Of a DNA stretch of 64,000 nucleotides, positions 50,560-60,930 are shown one piece after another. The notes below the pieces were generated by a model, which saw only the letters and a list, made by a program, of their open reading frames with translations, did no database searches and had not been told where the DNA came from. Location: the NCBI GenBank assembly GCA_001574975.1, contig KQ965810.1:64280-128279 (forward strand). The letters run 5' to 3'. The position numbers and the translations under genes are program-made. Positions within the stretch are counted from its first letter, which is position 1, and the number at the start of each line of letters is the position of its first letter. The DNA comes from Gonapodya prolifera JEL478 (Eukaryota; Monoblepharomycota; Monoblepharidomycetes; Monoblepharidales; Gonapodyaceae).

Positions 50560-53000
50560 TTTGGTTTGTGAGAAATACATTTAGTCTCTTTTTATGACAC
50601 ATTTGCCTGGCATCATTGGATGGGATGTTTTCATGAAAGTGTATTTTACCAAAAATTGCTATATTTGAGTTAAATTCAGTGTGATTCTGGCTGAAACCAA
50701 TCTAGCTAGATAAATACTTTCCAAAAGTCCCAAGACTCTTACAACCTTGGGGAGAGCACTGCTAGTGTTCACAATCAGGACTTTTCATACAAATACTTTT
50801 CAAAAGTACCTATCCATCAATCTGTTAAGCAAGCTCCTACAATACCCTTTGATCCCATTGCTGATTGGTTCTTGCAGGTTGTGTAAGTTAGGATAGCAAG
50901 ATAAACCCTTCACAAAACTTTTCAAATTATCTTTTTCTGTGGCGTCTGGTAACTGACCAGACTGAAATTCTCTGTTTCTTGTTTTATACAAGAATTCTTT
51001 TTAAAAAATTATCTATCTATCCTTGTATTGTCTTCCACTTCCAATCAATCAACCAGGTTTTCTACCCTTCCACACCCCTGGCAGTGATCTGCTTTGTACT
51101 CTGGCCCATTTGTCGCATCTTGTTTCCAACCTCATGTGTAAGCTTGAGGTATGCACCCTTATTGGCTTCCATTTGCCTTCTATTGTAATCTTTGTAGCAT
51201 GTAACAAAACGACCTTTGTTGTACTTAAGAATGAACCAGACTCTGAAATGCCAGATGACTTTTTCTAAAGACACTGCTTCACTGGTTCCATTGTCTCTTG
51301 CACAAACTCCCAAAGAGCATCACTGTCAGCGATGTAATCGTCCCTCATCTTCTGAACCTCAGCTGGTCTCATGAGACCCTCAGTTCAAAAGAGCTTATAA
51401 AAGTCCAAAAGAATGCTCAGAAAGCCATTTTGCCACTCTCCGGCAAAGTGCTCAGTCAGGGTTTCATCTGGTTGATAAACGTGATTGCTTGGATCCACTT
51501 TGCCATTGACAACAAAAGATGAATTGAATGGTACCGTGTCAATGTAACAAGTGGTTCCATCACTGTTATCCTCTGTGAAACTTGGCAAATGATTCACACA
51601 TATTGCAAAGTGCCATTGTGGCTCATAAGATATTTCATCTTGAGTGTAGACAGTGCGGTTTGCAATCCTGTTTGCTCCAGTCAACTCCTTCATTTGATTT
51701 TGGTGTTGATTTTGGCACCAACTTTGATTTCCTTGCAGAAAACACCCTGCAATTATGCAATTTTAGCAATTGCAGAGTTTGGCGCCTTTGCATTGCTCCC
51801 CCACTTTCTGCGTGAAGAGCTCAGTCTTTGTGATTTTGCAGTAATCTCCAAGAACAGCATCCACAGCTCTCGCAAGCATACTCTTTCCATTGGCTCTGCT
51901 ACCAACAAAAAACATCAACTTCACATCCTTGATCTCCCCAGAGAGCGTGGACAAGATAAACTATAGCAAGTAATTGCGTGTCTTGGTGTCTGGCTGGATT
52001 TGTTGCAAGACCTCCAAAATTTGCTGCTTCTCATTGTTGTTTTGAGTGTGCAGCTCAAAGTCATAGCCAGTGCTCATGGTTATGTAGTTCACAGGTCTGG
52101 TGGCATGAAAATAGTCATTCTTGCCAGACACCCAAGCGTTCAGATTGAGAATGCCATTATTGAATCTGATCAATTTGAGTCACACAAATGCTGAAAATTA
52201 TGCCTGGCCAAAAAGCATTAGGGCAATTAGGGTATAAATGGTTTGAATAGGAATGTTTTCAAATTAAACAATGCCTGGCTGTTTTTCTAGCTGATATTAG
52301 GGCAGATAAACCACCTCTCTCTGATATTTATTATTTGGGGCATGCCCATGTGAATTTGGCCAGGCCAGAGGTTGCAAGTCCCTGCTCTTCCAGACTGCAC
52401 AAAGAGGGCAGGGTTGACATACACTCTGTGGGGCTTTGCAACGTGCTGGTGCTCCATCAGTTCCATCACGTCCATTGTTTGGTGCCCAAAACAAAACCCT
52501 TTTTGACTCTTGCTTTTTGCAATTCTGCTGGCAACGTAAAGGATGCCCACCACCAGTCTGTGCAATTGCTTTTTGATTGCGCTTGGAGTGCTCGCACTGT
52601 GTAGAACCGCACAAGGCTTGTGATACACAAGTGGTGAGGGAAAAGTCATACAGTCGCATCTCATCAACAACCTTCCCCGTAAAATACTAAAACTGCAACA
52701 GGCGTCCGCAAACAAGTACTTGTCCAAGAACTGTCTCTGTTGTCCACAAATCACACCATCGCCCACCATTTTGAAGAGCGCGGATACTGCGGCATTCCTT
52801 ACTTGCAGACATGTGGCTCCTCCCAATATGTGACTGAGTGGTGCGAAGGCGCGTGCCCTTCCTGCACTGTCTCCTATGGCTGGTTTGATGGGTGTTCCAA
52901 GTGTGGTGGCTTGTTCACCAACCTGTTGTATTCTACTGATCACTGTGGGAAATGCGGGTTCAAGTGACAAGAAATTGAGTGTCGTGATGTCGATCATTGT
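50560..53000 (-). mobile_element. Fossil virus-like insertion with D5-type primase-helicase remains
   Basis: An AT-rich block unlike the GC-rich host genes on both sides. On the minus strand, between about 51,300 and 52,190, are pieces of a D5-like DNA primase-helicase in the right order: a D5_N region (RFNNGILNLNAWVSGKNDYF, then YDFELHTQNN), a superfamily-3 helicase Walker A region (FFVGSRANGKSMLARAVDAV) and a downstream motif block (TGANRIANRTVYTQDE, then FAICVNHLPSF). This family occurs in nucleocytoplasmic large DNA viruses and some Polinton-like viruses. 52,290-53,000 has Cys/His-rich minus-strand frames I cannot assign. The element is broken, with roughly half a dozen breaks, and I see no terminal repeats. 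The helicase motifs are still readable, so the insertion is old but not ancient. Limits are judged from base composition. Confidence 0.6.
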
Positions 53001-53724
53001 GTTTGTCACAGCGGCCGTTTTTGTCAAGGCCACCCCTTATCTTGCAGTGCGGCCCTTTGGGCTCGGGAAGGGGTGAGGGAGTAAGGGCCAGGAAGCAGTC
53101 ATTGTTGGACATTGCAGCGCTCACGTGATGATGGAAGCTCTTTGGCAGCAGGGGAGGGAAAAAGGCACTTGGGCGCGCTTGCGTGGTGGAAATCGCAAGC
53201 CCCCAGGCCCGTCGTGGACTCAGCAAACCGCGCTACAAATGAGGGGAGACACTTTCTGCAATTGATTCCACACATGCGCAGCACCGATTCCGGCCAGGCC
53301 AAACTTTTCCCCTTTTCTGGAAAGCACTTTCTCACTTCATATCTTTGGCTCGCGTTAGTGGACGACCGAGCCACAAGCCGAGTTCCAACTGCAACATGCG
53401 ACCTTCGTGCGTCACAGAAATAAATATAAATATTAAATTAAATTAATTTCTTTAATTGAGGACGAATTGACGACGTCGAGTTGGAAGTGAGCCCGTGCAC
53501 TGCTGCTGCGGCCGACTCATGCTGCGGCCAAGCTCATCTGCATCGCCTCTGTCTGCGCTGCGCACACACACCGCACGCGACACACGCACATCGCACATCG
53601 CACGCGCACGCGCACGCCGCCACACGAGCGCCGCAGTCCCGCCGTCTGCCGCGCCACCTCGCCGTCGCACGCCGCCGCACCTGTCCGCGCACTCTCGCCG
53701 CACGCACTCGACACTCCACGCGCG
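53001..53724. other. Junction and promoter region
   Basis: About 720 bases from the AT-rich insertion to the AP-1 sigma start. A very AT-rich strip lies at 53,420-53,455. From 53,500 the sequence is strongly C/G-rich with CACACGCAC-type words, probably the promoter and leader of AP-1 sigma. No gene seen. Confidence 0.4.
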
Positions 53725-55230
53725 ATGATCAACTGGTTCATCTGCTTCTCTCGCCACGGCAAGATCAGACTCAAGCGGTGGTGCGCTCTTTCGTGCTCAT
53801 TCTCTCGCCCCCTTTCCTGCCTTACCCCTCTCTCTCCCCCGCTCCCCCGCTCCCCTCTCTCCCGCCCCTTCCCCTCACTCCCTCCACTCCGCTCTCCGCG
53901 CTCTCCCGTCCTTCCCCTCACTCCCTCCACTCCGCTCTCCCCACGCCGTCTCCAGGTTCGTCTCCGCATCGCAGGCACAGGTCGCAAAGCAGTGCAACGA
54001 GGCAATCACGCTCGTGCTCGCAAGAAAGCCGAGCATGTGCAATATCCTAGAGCTCAGGGAGAAGAAGCTTATTTACAGAAGGTGGGTCGAGCTGGTCCGA
54101 CCGGAGCGAGCAGCACGAGCGGAGGGTGGACCCCGAGGCCTAAGCGCAAGAGCGCTGACCGAGGAGTCCGCCGGAGGCCAATGATGTGCGCGGAGCGCGA
54201 GTATCCTGCGCGAAGCGCGAATGACACAGACACAGCGCGGAGCGAGAATGACACAGCGTGGAGCGAGAACGAGGCCTTAGCGAGTGGGTCTGCCGGAGGC
54301 GAGTGGGTCTGCCGGAGGCGAGTGATCCTGCGCGGAGCGAGAATGACACAGCGCAGATAATACAAGGAGCATCTCTCCATTCCACGCCCTGCACCCGCTC
54401 CTAACAACCCACCCCCACTACCTCCGTATGGCGCATCCCCAGATACGCCTCCCTCTTCTTCATGTGCTGCGTCGACTTTGAGGACAACGAGCTCAGTGAG
54501 TCTCTTCATTGTTCTCCTCTCTCCCACTTCCTCTCCGTCTCCCGTTTTGCTCACCCCTTCTCCTCTCCAACTCGCTCACACCTCACACCTTCTCCTCCCC
54601 CTACGACTCACCACTCTCCCCCCACGACGTACGACGTATGACGTACGACACCCAGTCACACTCGAAATCATCCACCGATACGTCCAAATCCTCGACGAGC
54701 ACTTTGGCAACGTGTGCGAGCTCGACATTGTATACGGAATGCAGGAGGCCTTTGTGAGTTGGTCGTACTGTGCGGGGAAACGGGCTGATGGGTTTGATGT
54801 GGACGAGGTTTGGTGGATGGTTGGGGAAGAGGGTGGAGCGAATACGCGGTGCACAATGTGAAAAGATGCGAATGCGCGATAAAATGGGACAGAGACTGCA
54901 GATTGCTCGGGGAGAGGTGGAACGTGTGGCCGCGAACGCGTAATTGAGCGAGACGACGAATTCAATCATAGCATACACCTTCCCCCTATCCGAGACGCGA
55001 TCTTCACTCTAACTCCGTCCTCTTCCCACTTTCACCTCCCCACTCCCCCCCCCNCCCCCCCCACCCCCTCCTCCCCCCGTCCCTTCACCCTCCACACCTC
55101 CACCACCCGCACACTCCGCAAACAGGTGATCCTGGACGAAATCATGATGAACGGCGAGCTGGTCGAGTCCTCCAAGAAGGCCGTCGTGGGCGCCGTCAAG
55201 AAGATGAATTCGCAGGAGCAGCAGGAGTGA
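53725..55230 (+). CDS. AP-1 clathrin adaptor complex, sigma subunit
   Basis: Small subunit of the heterotetrameric adaptor that sorts cargo between trans-Golgi and endosomes. Exons 53,725-53,780, 53,956-54,081, 54,443-54,495, 54,656-54,753 and 55,126-55,230, in phase, 145 residues, the standard length. Start [19 protein letters not shown]; then [95 protein letters not shown]. The words LARKPxMCN and [14 protein letters not shown] place it with AP-1 rather than AP-2, AP-3 or AP-4. Intron 2 (54,082-54,442, 361 bases) carries hairpin-element copy C. Intron 4 (54,754-55,125) holds a poly-C run with an unresolved base. Confidence 0.93.
54129..54356 (+). repeat. Dispersed hairpin element, copy C
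   Basis: Inside AP-1 sigma intron 2. Core at 54,137-54,164: GGCCTAAGCGC, loop of four, then GCGCTGACCGAGG. A long tail follows, made of CCGGAGGC (three times), GCGCGGAGCGCGA, GCGCGAAGCGCGAATGACA and three copies of GCG(C/T)GGAGCGAGAA(T/C), ending near 54,356. The longest tail of the five copies. Confidence 0.85.
55041..55077. repeat. Poly-C tract with the window's only N
   Basis: A nearly pure run of about 20 C interrupted by one N (55,054), inside AP-1 sigma intron 4, within a longer pyrimidine-rich stretch before the acceptor. The N marks a length that sequencing could not resolve. Confidence 0.9.
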
Positions 55231-56243
55231 GTTACGGTGGAAGGATGGAGGTGGGGTGAGAAGTGGGAAGTCGGAACGAACGAGATGAAGCCGAGTGAAG
55301 TGGAGTCGAGAGGCCTAAGCGCCGCCAGCGCTGACCGAGAAGTCTGCAGAGGAAGGGCGGGTGGGGGTTGGGGAAGTCCGAAGGCTTGGGTGTACATTTG
55401 AAGGCGTCAGGCGTGGACGAGGGAGAACGAGAGGTGGCGGGAGTCCCCCACACCGCTCAAACCAGCCCAGCCGCGGCATGGCGTTCGGCGTTCGGCACTT
55501 GTACTTGTTCGGACTCGTTGCTGATTTCGCCTTCACCCCCACCCCTTTTTCCCTCCCCACCCCCACCAACTCTCCCACTTTCGCGCCTCCCCCCGCTCCC
55601 CGACAGAGCAACACTGGGCGACGAAGCACTCACGGCGCCCAAACTGGCCGTGCGGGGGTGAAGGAAGCGGCGATGCGGTGGTGCGGTGGTGCGGTGGTGC
55701 GGTGGGGGAGCGTACGTACGGGAAATGAGTGAGGGGTGGTGGTGGGAGGAGCTTGGTGGTGTGTACAGGTTTAGATCTTCTTTTAGATGAGTGGAATGTG
55801 GAGGGTTCTCCCATGACGAATACACGAAGAAACAAAAATTGTATCGCTTCCCACATAGAAAACCGGTATTTTGTTTCTCCTGCCTCGTTGATGAACTTCT
55901 TGTGAAAATTTCTGCAATTTCAGCGTCGGGGTGGGGTTGATCGAAAGCCCAAGGGGATGTGAGCAACACCGCGGAGCATCGAGCAAAATGAGTGCTGGCT
56001 TTCCGGTATATTCCTGCTGCCAGAGACAAGGCGAGGTCGAGTTGATGAAGTGGAGCAAAACGGCGTAGGTTGCCTCCAGTCCCCGTCCTGACCGCACTCG
56101 CCAACCAACATGACCCTAAACGGGCATAATAGAATAAGCATACAGTAAAGGAAAGTTCGTCTTCGAAACACAGGACCACATACACACAAGACCACACATT
56201 CACGGAACCAGCCGACGCTGACCAGGCGGAGAAAGTCTTCGAT
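55231..56243. other. Intergenic, about 1 kb
   Basis: Holds hairpin-element copy D soon after the AP-1 sigma stop and a GGTGCGGTGGTGCGGT tandem word near 55,680-55,705. The long minus-strand frame 55,457-56,302 has an unlikely composition and no motif; I treat it as chance. Confidence 0.4.
55310..55345 (+). repeat. Dispersed hairpin element, copy D (short)
   Basis: Core at 55,312-55,339: GGCCTAAGCGC, loop, AGCGCTGACCGAG, with almost no tail. It lies 81 bases after the AP-1 sigma stop codon, so probably in the 3' UTR, again on the sense strand. Confidence 0.75.
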
Positions 56244-58704
56244 ATGGCGGATTTGGAACATCGGCTCCTAGAAGAGTCCACAGCGGCAAACCCAAAATAC
56301 ACCCCACGGGAGTTCGGGCTTCTGTTCCTTGGACTCGGTACGTTTCTGTTTCTGGTGTATTTTGAGTCATATCGTCAACGGTCATATTGCTGATGAAAAC
56401 AAAGCGCTCTCTGTTTTCCTTTCGAGTTTGGATGGCACATTGTCGCGTGAGTCCCTCCGATACATGAACAATCTGTCCCCCCTCAGCATGTTCTTGCGCT
56501 TCTCCACAGTGTAACGCTTCAAAAGCTTGTCACCGAGTTCCAATCTCCCGGAGGGCTTTCATGGGTATTCACTTGCGTTGGCACATTGCGCCTTGTTACG
56601 CGAGGTAATTATTGACTCTATCATTGTGCCCGGGTGCCTTTGCTCTACGATTTTCTATCTGCAGCGCATACCTTTTGACCGCAACGTTGGTGTCATCTCG
56701 ATATCATCCGCGAAGTGCATTCTCACCCGTTCTCTCAACAGTCCATTCATTCCATCATACGGTAAACTATCGGACGGGTTCGCATTATGTCGGAATGGCA
56801 CGTTATTAAACTTGCCTCATTTGAGATCGACATTTGGTGGATACTTCACCACCAAAATATCTTCCCACTTTATGGTGCTAACGTTGCCTGTGAAAAGCCG
56901 TTTATGATCTCACCGTTTATGGAAAGGGGCCACGTTGGTCAATCTTTGCGTAATATGCCAGATGGCGTCACACTGCAAATGAGAAGATAAAGCTGATACT
57001 GGATGTTGCACAGGGGATGCAATACCTTCACGGACTAAACATCATTCACCGCGATCTCAAGGGCAGCAATGTTCTTATTGACGCGCAGGGTGCTGCCATG
57101 GCTGCCGACTTTGGCTTTGCCAAGTTTGCCAAATATTGTCCGGTCGCAAAGCCTGGGTGCGAATATTGGCACAAAGCGGTGGAACGCTCCAGAGCTCTTC
57201 GGAAAGGAGGGACAAGCACCAAAAGCACTGTTGTGTACGCATTTACTATGACGTGCTAGGAGATTTGGACCCTCGAAATTCCTCTGCCAGGAGTTGAGGA
57301 CGACACCTTTGGTGACGTAGTTAAGGATGGAGAGCGACCTGACATTGATTATTTTGCTGATATCACCCACCCCGCAAGGCAAATCACACCGATGCTGGAA
57401 TCGATCAAGAGTCTTGTCCGACAGTGTTGGGATGCCGTTGCAGAGAGGCGCCCTACATTTTCACACATTATAAATTTTTTGCGACAGAATTTTGCAAATC
57501 TGCCACATAATATTTCTACCTCTGCGACCCGAGAGAAGCGACCAATGCCAGATCTGCCCAGTACTTTCCCAGACTATAACATTCAAGAGCACGACACCAT
57601 GCGGTGGACGCTGGAGGCAGCGCGTGTGAAGGCAGATGTGGAGGCTCGGAAGCTAGAACTCCAGGAGTTAGATGAACAGTTCGCGAGGCAGCGGAAAGCA
57701 AAACAATTGTTGGAAGAATCAGGTGCACCAACAAAAAAAGCTCAATGGATGAAAACTTCAATGGAGTCAAGGGGGCAAGAGGCCGACCGCTTCAAGTGAG
57801 CTTTGCTACGCATACTGAATGTAGTTTTAGCTTACGTTTGTCTCCTCATAGAACTACCGACTGGCAATTAACCTCGGCCTACCAAAAGGCGAACACCGCC
57901 CAAAGTCTCGACTCAATGGTCAGCCCATTGAAGCAGTTGAAGCCGCAGATTCCAGAAAAATTCGCGACACCTTTAGGCGTGGTGCAGACCCACGAGCGTG
58001 CAAGACTGTGACCTACTGCTATGCAGGTTGTGCAGGGAGTGGTAACGCAAAGAGCCTCCCACCAATTTCAAGAACATTTGAGGGAGAATCTGCTGTATGC
58101 TTGGCAATATTCACAAGAAATGCCGAAGCCCTGAGGTTGTTGCTTGATGCAGGTATGTGGAAATGAGATTGTTGGTGTCCTCACATTTTTTCATGTGCTC
58201 TGAGTGTCAACAGGTGTTGGTGCAAATGAGTACCTGATACAAAGTTCTTACTCCAGTGCAGTTACGGAACCCGAGGAGAGGAACATTTTGTAAAAAACAA
58301 TGTTAACTCATGGGACTTTGAGCACAATGAGCGGGAGGCAGCCTGCTTGAAATGGCTCTTGAATCAGATGGCCCAATTGGCTTTGCTCGGGTGATGCACA
58401 CACACCGGGTTCTGTTGTCCGATACAATTGGACGTCCTTGTATAAGCCGACTGAAGCTGCAGACTCCCTTTTGCGCATTGATAGCCCGCCTTCTGCAGAA
58501 GTATTTCGCCTCTTACTGGAGAAAGGGGCCACAATCACCGAGCAAGCCATGCGTTATTCAAAGGAGTGGGCATTTGGTGTGTGGAGGGACCACAATGATT
58601 TTGGATGGGATACAAGGGTATCTCCACTTGCTGAAGTCCCATATGGAGCGAGGTGTGAAAGGGGGGAGATCATAAAGAATAACATATACAGCACAAAGTC
58701 CTGA
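56244..58704 (+). pseudogene. Decayed protein kinase with coiled coil and ankyrin repeats
   Basis: Possible start MADLEHRLLEESTAANPKYT at 56,244. The kinase lobe is readable but in changing frames: EWHVIKLASFEIDIWWILHH, KLILDVAQGMQYLHG, NIIHRDLKGSNVLIDAQG (catalytic loop), MAADFGFAKF (DFG), then in another frame GTKRWNAPELFG (APE) and in a third TVVYAFTMTC followed by an in-frame TAG and EIWTLEIPLPGVEDDTFGD. Then SLVRQCWDAVAERRPTFSHI (kinase subdomain XI), a coiled coil (EAARVKADVEARKLELQELD) and ankyrin-like repeats (IRDTFRRGADPRACKTVT; FTRNAEALRLLLDAG; AEVFRLLLEKGATITEQAMR). The HRDLKGSN loop suggests a TKL-type kinase. At least three frame changes or stops in the kinase cannot be explained by clear introns, so this is probably a pseudogene; some introns are real (for example 57,800-57,850). 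Confidence 0.65.
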
Positions 58705-59372
58705 GACTTCTGCCAACGGTGATTGATTACGGAATGTAAAGCACTTGCGCACGAGACCTCGAGCCGCCCTGCCCTCGGGTCCGGCGTCTTGACAGAGTGT
58801 CCAAAAAGCCATTATGATGTCGACAATGGAGCTGTTGGTCGTGAAGTTCCTCTTGGGGCGGGCAGCACCATCTGCACTCCAGCTCTGGATTAAGCAGGCC
58901 AAAAAAAACTGCGGGTGTACGTAGGGGCACTCACGCCTTTCTCCGCCTCCTTCCGGCCCGTTCCCCCCGTAGAAGTGTGCAAACATACCGCGCTCACGTC
59001 AACTCTTGCCCTTTGTTCTCAACGTCCACATCACTGCACCTACTTCAATCTCTTCGCTCTCTGGCTCACCGCTTCTTCCCCCGCTACTCCCTTCGCTTCC
59101 CTCCCTCCCGCTCCCAGGCCGGGACCAACCCATAAGGGAGGTGGTGGGTGGATTGGGTTTCGATCTGTGAATGCTAGATGAGTGTGGTGCGAACACAAGC
59201 ACGCAAAACAACCACAGCGCAACGCAGCGCCGTGAGCAAGGGGACAAACGAACATAGAACTGTGCTCGTAGCGTGCGTGCGGGCTCTCCCTTGATGCTGA
59301 GGTCGGCAGGTACACGCAAGTTTACCCGGTGCCGCTCAGAACTTCGTGTCCTGCTGACTCACATCCCGATCC
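58705..59372. other. Intergenic
   Basis: About 670 bases between the decayed kinase and the CRAL-TRIO gene. No gene or clear signal. Confidence 0.4.
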
Positions 59373-60877
59373 ATGCGCGAGGCGACGGCAGCGAATGCGC
59401 ACGCGCCAGCACACACAGCCACGTCTGCATTGGCGGCACACGCGGACGGGGACGCGGACGGGCTCACGGTCGAGAAACTCCCATCGGACACAATCCCCCT
59501 TCCCGACTCCAGCTACACCCTGGTCGACCCGCCAGACATCGAGGCTCTTCTGGCCGCCACGCGGGGTCTGCTCAGGGATTCGTTGTTCGTGCACCCCTTC
59601 CCCGACAGTTCGTGCCCGGCCGGCATTCCCGATGGCGAGGTATTGGCGTTCCTCAGGTGGCGCAAGTACGACCCGCAGCTGGCAGCAAAGATGGCAAAGA
59701 GGTTTTGGGAAGTGAGAGCCAAAGCGGGCTTTCGTGAGCGGACGTGGGTGTTGGTTTAGGTGGGGGTGAGGCAAGGTCTAAGCGCAATAGCGCTGGCCGA
59801 GGCTGTCGAGCGAAGCGAGACCATCCGGCGGAGGCGAATCACCTGCCACGGAGCGGCTGTTGCGCAGGGCGCAAAGTGTATATTCCCTTCGTGCGATATA
59901 GTTTGTGAGAAGTGGTTTGGTGTGTCGTGGTATCATCTGGGACAAGTGTTTACCCTCCTTTCCCGTGCTGGGCTTTAGAATCCCCTACGCCTCCATCCGC
60001 CGCGGAGTCGAAGGCGGCTTTCTCGTCGTGCACCCGCAGATGGTCGACCGCGAGGGCCGGCAGATCGTTTTCTTGCGCCCCGCCCGGCTAGCGTCCTTCG
60101 TATCTGATGGCGGCACCGCCGAGGAACTCGTCGGCACGATGTGGGCCCTTCTGGTGGAGCCCGCGATCAAGCCGGCGTCGGCCTCAATGCAGGTCCGTGG
60201 CGTGACCGTGATGAACAACGCACGCGGGATGAGCGTGAGTCCGTGTTGGGCGCCGCCTGCGGTCGCGGCTGTGATGGCGTGGTGACGTTCTGAGTCGGCT
60301 CGCGTGGTGTCCGTTTGGTGTGCATGCATGCCGTGCACGTGCAGCTCGGCCTGGTGTGGAAAATGTGGACCCACTTCGCCAAGGCCAGAACTATGAGCGA
60401 CGGGTTCGAGGGACAGATTCCCATCCGCGTGGTGAGTGCCTACACCAGCTTCTTCTTATTGCGTCACGTTTGTCCGCACGGGCTTGATGACCCTTTTCCG
60501 CCCACCGCCCACCGCCCACCGGCCTCCAGTCCGCATACGTCATGGTCAACGAACCCGTCTTCTTCGACGTCGTCTGGCGCATCGTCTCCTCCGTCATGAA
60601 AAAGAAGCTCTCGCTTCGGGTGTTCCTGCTGGCAAGTCTAGTTTTCTCGCCTTCCTGAGTTCTGCACTAATCTTTGGCACTCACTGATCCTCCGTCCAAA
60701 AAGGGAAAGGAACGAATCTCGGTCCTGCGCACCCTTTTTGGTCCCACCGCACGCAAAGACGGCGCCCCGCCGACGTCTGTGGACGAGAGCTTCCTCGATC
60801 GGTTGCCGATTGATCTTGGTGGGAAGTTGGATGTCGACGCGTGGGCGAGGGCGGGGCAGGGTCTGCGGTTGGATTGA
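59373..60877 (+). CDS. CRAL-TRIO (Sec14-like) lipid-binding protein
   Basis: Probably binds a hydrophobic ligand or phosphoinositide in the cytosol. Exons: 59,373-59,743, 59,979-60,234, 60,345-60,431, 60,540 to about 60,630, then to 60,877. The N-terminal CRAL-TRIO helical region reads VLAFLRWRKYDPQLAAKMAK and RFWEVRAKAGFRERT. The lipid-binding domain follows: GGFLVVHPQMVDREGRQIVF, ASASMQVRGVTVMNNARGMS, LGLVWKMWTHFAKARTMSDG, AYVMVNEPVFFDVVWRIVSS, MKKKLSLRV and KERISVLRTLFGP. The end is SFLDRLPIDLGGKLDVDAWA. This order matches alpha-tocopherol-transfer-protein/clavesin-type members. The 235-base intron 1 holds hairpin-element copy E. The first donor (GTGGGT at 59,744) is chosen because it alone restores the phase at the acceptor 59,978. 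Confidence 0.8.
59771..59885 (+). repeat. Dispersed hairpin element, copy E
   Basis: Inside intron 1 (59,744-59,978) of the CRAL-TRIO gene. Core at 59,775-59,802: GGTCTAAGCGC, loop AATA, GCGCTGGCCGAGG. Tail: GAGCGAAGCGAGA, CCGGCGGAGGCGAA, CACGGAGCGG, CGCAGGGCGCAAAG. The core starts 31 bases after the donor. Confidence 0.82.
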
Positions 60878-60930
60878 GGGAGGATTGAGCATTTTTGGTG
60901 ATTATGCTCGTACACATTTGTTTTATTGTA

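Noticed and set aside
52740-52967. Cys-rich plus-strand frame that looks like a small secreted protein
   Set aside because: It has no signal peptide and lies within the AT-rich fossil block, where minus-strand frames are equally open; it cannot be supported as a gene.
55457-56302. Minus-strand frame of 281 codons
   Set aside because: Unlikely composition, no motif and no splice support; it runs through simple GGT-rich repeats.
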